The notes under the pieces: generated by a model
The model's database searches: none
Seen by the model: the letters and a program-made list of their open reading frames with translations, nothing else
Told to the model about the DNA's origin: nothing
Shown here: positions 7,136 to 10,110 of the stretch, in pieces
How the letters are laid out: each line of letters begins with the position of its first letter
Numbering within the stretch: position 1 is the stretch's first letter
From: Bacteroidota bacterium
GTDB taxonomy: Bacteria; Bacteroidota; Bacteroidia; AKYH767-A; JABDAW01
Reading direction: 5' to 3'
DNA: 10,110 nt
Assembly: GCA_023251595.1 (NCBI GenBank)
Contig: JAHEYM010000109.1
Coordinates: 1 to 10,110 of the forward strand
Translations under genes and position numbers: made by a program

Positions 7136-7149
7136 CGTTGCATGCAACG
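7136..7149. repeat. Perfect 14-bp palindrome with a longer degenerate arm, directly after the oligopeptidase stop
   Basis: CGTTGCATGCAACG is perfectly self-complementary. The right arm continues as TCTCTAC (7150-7156) into the oligopeptidase stop codon (7156-7158), while the left arm (CCAGT) no longer matches, so it looks like a longer palindrome of the type TAGAGACGTTGCAT plus its complement with one arm decayed. From memory, similar palindromes are dispersed between genes in some bacterial genomes; this is not checked. It could fold in the oligopeptidase transcript, but no T-run follows, so I do not call it a terminator. Confidence 0.7.
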
Positions 7150-7155
7150 TCTCTA

Positions 7156-9285
7156 CTAGTATTTTACTCCCATATTATAAAACATGAATGACCATATATC
7201 AGCTTGCTCAGCTATTACTTTAGAAATTGGTTTTCCGGCTCCATGACCAGCTTTGACATCGATGCGAATCAGCACAGGATTAGTACCTTTCTGTTTCTCT
7301 TGTAAAGTTGCAGCAAATTTAAATGAATGTGCAGGAACTACTCTGTCATCATGATCAGCTGTCGTAATCATTGTAGCAGGATATTCAACGCCGGATTTCA
7401 GGTTATGAAGCGGCGAATATTTATATATATTTTTAAAATCCTTCAGACTATCTGCGCACCCATATTCAACTACCCATCCCCAACCTACGGTGAACCGGTG
7501 AAAACGCAACATATCCATCACTCCCACTGCCGGAAATGCGACTTTATAGAGCTCAGGTCGCTGAGTCATACACGCACCGATAAGAAGTCCCCCATTCGAG
7601 CCACCTTGAATGGCCAATTTAGATGGTTGGGTGTATTTCTCCTTTATTAAATATTCGGCAGCCGCAATAAAATCATCAAATACATTTTGTTTTTTATCAA
7701 GCATTCCTGCCTTGTGCCACGATTCGCCATATTCGCCTCCCCCACGCAAATTTGCGAGTGCATAAATCCCGCCATTTTCAAGCAAAATCATTCTTGAAGC
7801 CGAGAAAGTTGGTGTCAGACTAATATTAAAACCACCATAACCATAGAGAAGAGTCGGATTTGTCCCATCTTGTTTCAAACCTTTTCTCGATACAATGAAC
7901 ATCGGAATTTTTGTTCCGTCTTTGCTGGTATAAAAAACCTGTTTGGTCTCAAATTCATCCGAATTAATTTTTACTTCAGACTTTTTAAAAACTTCAGATT
8001 TTTGAGATTGAATATCATATTTATATATAGTTGGAGGATAAGTAAATGATGTAAAGGTGTAGAAGAGTGATTTGTCATCTCTGTTCCCGCCCGAAACCGT
8101 CGCTGTTCCTAACGAAGGAAGTGATATTTCACCTTCCGGTTTTCCTGTTAAATCATAACGGTAAACGCGACTGCACACATCCTTCAGATAGGTAGCAAAC
8201 ATTTTTCCTCCGGCAAGTGTAACACCTTCTAAATATTCCGGTTTTTCAGGAATAATTTCTTCCCAATTCTTTTTATCGGGTTTTGAAGGATCGATCATCA
8301 CCACATGGTAATTGGGTGCTCCATCGTTTGTATATACCAAGAATTTGCTGCCGACATTATCAAGAACATTATAGTTATATTTAAATCCGGGTAATAAAAG
8401 TTTTAATTCCTTTTGACCATCTGCTAAATTCTGATAATAGACCTCTGTCCCATCAGTACCTTCTGAACCATAAACAAATAAATATTTTTCATCCTCTGTC
8501 GTTTGCGCACTAAAATATCTTAAGGGATGTGCTTTGTCCTGATAAACAAGTAGGTCTTTGCTCTGCAAATCACCGATTTTGTGAAAATATATTTTATGAT
8601 ATTCGTTTTTCTCGGAAAGCGATTTAGATACTTCGGGTTTATCGTAACAACTATAATAAAATCCATCAGCTTTGAAAGCTGCACCCGTAAACTTTGCCCA
8701 TTCAATCCTGTCAGCTAATTGTTTTTTGTTTTCGATGTCAAGTATATATATGTTTTCCCAATCAGAACCGGATTGATTGACGGTGAATGCGGCATATTTT
8801 TTATTCATCGAATATCCGACGATCGAAACAGCTGCTGTACCGTCGGATGATAACTTATTAGGATCGAGCAATACCTCAGGAGTAGCTTCCTGTCCTTTTT
8901 GTACATAATATACACTCTGGTTCTGTAATCCGTCATTTTTCTGATAAATAAAATATTCGCCCGCCTTGTATGGAGCGGAGTATTTTGGATAATTAATTAT
9001 TTCAGTCAATCTTTCTTTGATTTTTCCCCTGTAAGGAATCTGATCCAGATACCCGTTTGTTACTTTATTTTCCTCTTCAACCCATTGTCTTACATTCGTA
9101 GCGGTATCATATTCCATCCAGCGGTAAGGATCAGCCACTTTTTCACCAAAAAAATTATCAACCTGCGCTGTTTTTGCTGGTGACGGGTATTTCAACGGAT
9201 TCTGTCCACTTGTAACAGGTGTAAACCCTATGCAAACCATACAGCAAATCGCATAGTTCAATAAGTTTCTTTTCATATCGTTCAT
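7156..9285 (-). CDS. Secreted prolyl oligopeptidase (serine peptidase family S9A)
   Basis: Read from ATG 9285 the protein has 709 residues. Met-Asn-Asp-Met precedes a signal peptide (KRNLLNYAICCMVCIGF, cut near SGQ), so it is periplasmic. A seven-blade beta-propeller occupies about 90-440, and the alpha/beta-hydrolase domain is built from the N-terminal stretch (KYPSPAKT, DPYRWMEYD) and the C-terminal part. The catalytic triad is Ser563 (GGSNGG), Asp646 (DHDDRV) and His681 (AGHGAGKP); YGYGGF at 481-486 is the conserved oxyanion-side motif. It cuts short peptides after proline. The frame could extend to a TTG at 9348, but that TTG is part of a candidate -7 promoter element, so translation there is unlikely. 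ATG 9276 (706 residues) is an equally good alternative that puts MKRN at the N-terminus. The gene is divergent from the lamin-tail gene and ends at a palindromic repeat. Confidence 0.94.
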   Translation of the reverse strand: MNDMKRNLLNYAICCMVCIGFTPVTSGQNPLKYPSPAKTAQVDNFFGEKVADPYRWMEYDTATNVRQWVEEENKVTNGYLDQIPYRGKIKERLTEIINYPKYSAPYKAGEYFIYQKNDGLQNQSVYYVQKGQEATPEVLLDPNKLSSDGTAAVSIVGYSMNKKYAAFTVNQSGSDWENIYILDIENKKQLADRIEWAKFTGAAFKADGFYYSCYDKPEVSKSLSEKNEYHKIYFHKIGDLQSKDLLVYQDKAHPLRYFSAQTTEDEKYLFVYGSEGTDGTEVYYQNLADGQKELKLLLPGFKYNYNVLDNVGSKFLVYTNDGAPNYHVVMIDPSKPDKKNWEEIIPEKPEYLEGVTLAGGKMFATYLKDVCSRVYRYDLTGKPEGEISLPSLGTATVSGGNRDDKSLFYTFTSFTYPPTIYKYDIQSQKSEVFKKSEVKINSDEFETKQVFYTSKDGTKIPMFIVSRKGLKQDGTNPTLLYGYGGFNISLTPTFSASRMILLENGGIYALANLRGGGEYGESWHKAGMLDKKQNVFDDFIAAAEYLIKEKYTQPSKLAIQGGSNGGLLIGACMTQRPELYKVAFPAVGVMDMLRFHRFTVGWGWVVEYGCADSLKDFKNIYKYSPLHNLKSGVEYPATMITTADHDDRVVPAHSFKFAATLQEKQKGTNPVLIRIDVKAGHGAGKPISKVIAEQADIWSFMFYNMGVKY

Positions 9286-9345
9286 ATCTATAGTTATTAA
9301 AATAAAAATATGTAAGTTTGTGAATATAGTGTTCTCAAAACGGCG

Positions 9346-9353
9346 CAAAAGTA
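9346..9353 (-). promoter_or_regulatory. Candidate -7 promoter element for the prolyl oligopeptidase gene
   Basis: The minus strand reads TACTTTTG, an exact TAnnTTTG match. Transcription would begin near 9338-9342, leaving a leader of about 55 bases to ATG 9285, the first ATG on that transcript. No TTG lies at the -33 distance. The TTG inside the element is the only upstream in-frame start codon of the oligopeptidase frame, which argues for the later ATG start. Confidence 0.5.
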
Positions 9354-9529
9354 GTTATTATATTGCTATAAATTAAGTGATTACATGCCTATTATCCTAA
9401 TTCGTGGAAACAATTAGAAGGGAAGCGCGTAGACCTCTATCCCCATAAATTGAGTGGGTCTTAAAGGAAGACGGGAAGATTCTTAACAAAAAGTTATGAA
9501 AATTTATCAAATTCCATATACCCAAAACT

Positions 9530-10110
9530 ATGAACATCATGAAAATGAAGACATTGGCTATTCTCCTTATGGTCGGTGGAACATTGCATGCCCAATCTAA
9601 TTGTTCCGACATTTTTATCTCGGAATATGTAGAAGGAACTTTCAACAATAAGGCGCTGGAGCTTTACAATCCAACTCTGGCCGTTATCTCTCTCGAAAGT
9701 TATCGGTTGGTGCGCTGGCATAACGGAGATTCTCTATTCAAAGAAGATGCTTCGCTGCCTTTGGGCGGAATGATTTCCCCAGGGAAGACTTTTGTTATCG
9801 CCCTCCAGAAAAGAGATAATTCAGGTATCGGCTTTGATAAAATGATTAATCCCGAGTTAATTATTTTGTCAGATACGCTTGTTTGTCCCGATTATAGCAG
9901 CAACAGCACACTGTATTTTAATGGAAATGACGCTATTACACTGGAAAAGCTGGTTGACGGCAAGTACAAAATCATCGACATTTTTGGAAAAATCGGAGAA
10001 GATCCGGGTGAAGGATGGAGTGATGAGGCGTCTGCTCTTGGTAAATCCAAAGACGTAACGGTACAGACGAAAGACCATACTTTAGTCCGAAAGGCATCCG
10101 TAAGATCGGG
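9530..10110 (+). CDS. Secreted lamin-tail-domain protein (N-terminal part, runs off right edge)
   Basis: The frame is open from ATG 9530 to the window edge (193 codons plus two bases). A signal peptide MNIMKMKTLAILLMVGGTLHAQ (likely cut after HAQ at residues 20-22) leads into SNCSDIFISEYVEG at 23-36, then NNKALELYNPT at 39-49. These are the hallmark strands of bacterial lamin-tail domains, an Ig-like fold found in many secreted or surface proteins of Bacteroidota. The later stretch YFNGNDAITLEK (129-140), IIDIFGKIGEDPG (148-160), GW, and HTLVRKASV (183-191) fits the usual C-terminal half of such a domain. In Bacteroidota these domains often stand in front of nucleases, other enzymes, or a type IX secretion sorting domain; the rest of this protein lies outside the window, so its activity is unknown. 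Starts at 9539 (MKMK) or 9545 (MKT) are also possible. It is divergent from the oligopeptidase gene; I found no clear promoter match. Confidence 0.87.
   Translation, partial: MNIMKMKTLAILLMVGGTLHAQSNCSDIFISEYVEGTFNNKALELYNPTLAVISLESYRLVRWHNGDSLFKEDASLPLGGMISPGKTFVIALQKRDNSGIGFDKMINPELIILSDTLVCPDYSSNSTLYFNGNDAITLEKLVDGKYKIIDIFGKIGEDPGEGWSDEASALGKSKDVTVQTKDHTLVRKASVRS

Larger units (their letters stand above)
6976..7152. repeat. Inverted 11-bp repeat bracketing the spacer between the oligopeptidase and phosphatase genes
   Basis: AGACGTTGCAT at 6976-6986 is exactly the reverse complement of ATGCAACGTCT at 7142-7152. The left copy is the first 11 bases of the phosphatase gene (Met-Gln-Arg-Leu); the right copy is part of the palindrome just after the oligopeptidase stop. 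Both tandem arrays described below lie between the copies. No target-site duplication is evident outside the pair, so a mobile-element origin is only a possibility. Confidence 0.5.

Noticed and set aside
7002..7187. Plus-strand frame with repeated Phe-Gln-Pro / Asn-Pro-Ser-Thr peptide
   Set aside because: The peptide repetition is produced by the 8-bp DNA repeat TTCAACCC, not by a coding gene; the frame runs into the end of the oligopeptidase gene.
7327..7650. 107-codon plus-strand open frame inside the prolyl oligopeptidase gene
   Set aside because: It lies opposite the catalytic domain, encodes no recognisable protein and is a shadow of the real gene. The same holds for the other antisense frames over the M16, phosphatase and dioxygenase genes.
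4142..8750. Many TATATA/ATATAT stretches, often where Ile-Tyr or Val-Tyr is encoded
   Set aside because: My rough count is perhaps up to twice that expected for DNA of this composition and may reflect codon preference; without genome-wide counts it is not a usable signal.
9313..9320. TAAGTTTG on the plus strand, a match to TAnnTTTG as a promoter for the lamin-tail gene
   Set aside because: It is more than 200 bases from that gene's start, lies within the oligopeptidase leader, and has no -33 partner. A single 6-base match is weak.
9431..9461. Possible stem AGACC/GGTCT in the divergent spacer
   Set aside because: Only 5 bp with a loop of about 20 bases, and no T-run or known riboswitch features. 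The rest of the 9354-9529 spacer shows nothing I can support.
9496..9600. Short plus-strand frame of 34 codons overlapping the start of the lamin-tail gene
   Set aside because: It is in a different frame from the clearly supported signal peptide and lamin-tail coding region, and has no features of its own.
9397..9721. Minus-strand open frames of 75-83 codons opposite the lamin-tail gene start
   Set aside because: They overlap the supported plus-strand coding region and the oligopeptidase upstream region, and show no recognisable domain.

Overview
The window looks like chromosomal DNA of a member of the Bacteroidota, possibly an uncultured environmental lineage. The evidence is AT-rich DNA (roughly 40% GC by eye), starts without clear Shine-Dalgarno sequences, three upstream matches to the Bacteroidota -7 promoter element TAnnTTTG, a Bacteroidota-style long PurF paralogue, a secreted lamin-tail-domain protein, and AT-rich gene junctions with short tandem repeats. 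No phage, transposase, CRISPR array, tRNA or rRNA is visible.

Layout. Everything from 1 to about 9285 is on the minus strand. In order of transcription it holds a secreted prolyl oligopeptidase (7156-9285), a repeat-rich spacer (6987-7155), a secreted PhoD-like metallophosphatase (5628-6986), an M16 peptidase with an intact HxxEH zinc motif (4190-5572), a second M16 protein that has lost that motif (2588-4159), an unrecognised exported protein of 204 residues (1938-2552), 3-hydroxyanthranilate 3,4-dioxygenase (1387-1914), 2-amino-3-carboxymuconate-6-semialdehyde decarboxylase (383-1390), and the N-terminal 114 codons of a PurF-family amidotransferase that leaves the window at base 1. From 9530 to the right edge, a divergent gene on the plus strand encodes the start of a secreted lamin-tail-domain protein.

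How the genes may work together. The dioxygenase and decarboxylase catalyse consecutive steps of the kynurenine (tryptophan) pathway and overlap by 4 bases (GTGA), so they are very probably translationally coupled. Their order favours opening 3-hydroxyanthranilate and then removing the unstable product before it cyclises to quinolinate. The two M16 proteins look like a heterodimer with split catalytic residues: one carries the zinc site, the other the Arg-Tyr pair. Gaps from 5572 down to 383 are only 23-35 bases or an overlap, so the M16 pair, the unknown protein and the two kynurenine enzymes could form one transcript. Candidate promoters lie just before the first M16 gene, before the PurF-like gene and before the oligopeptidase.

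Most of the window is recognisable housekeeping and catabolic metabolism. I found no convincing new multi-gene system. The points most worth a second look are the split-site M16 pair, the unknown exported protein between it and the kynurenine genes, and the spacer between the oligopeptidase and phosphatase genes, which packs three kinds of short repeat into 170 bases, with one repeat motif recurring across the phosphatase start codon.
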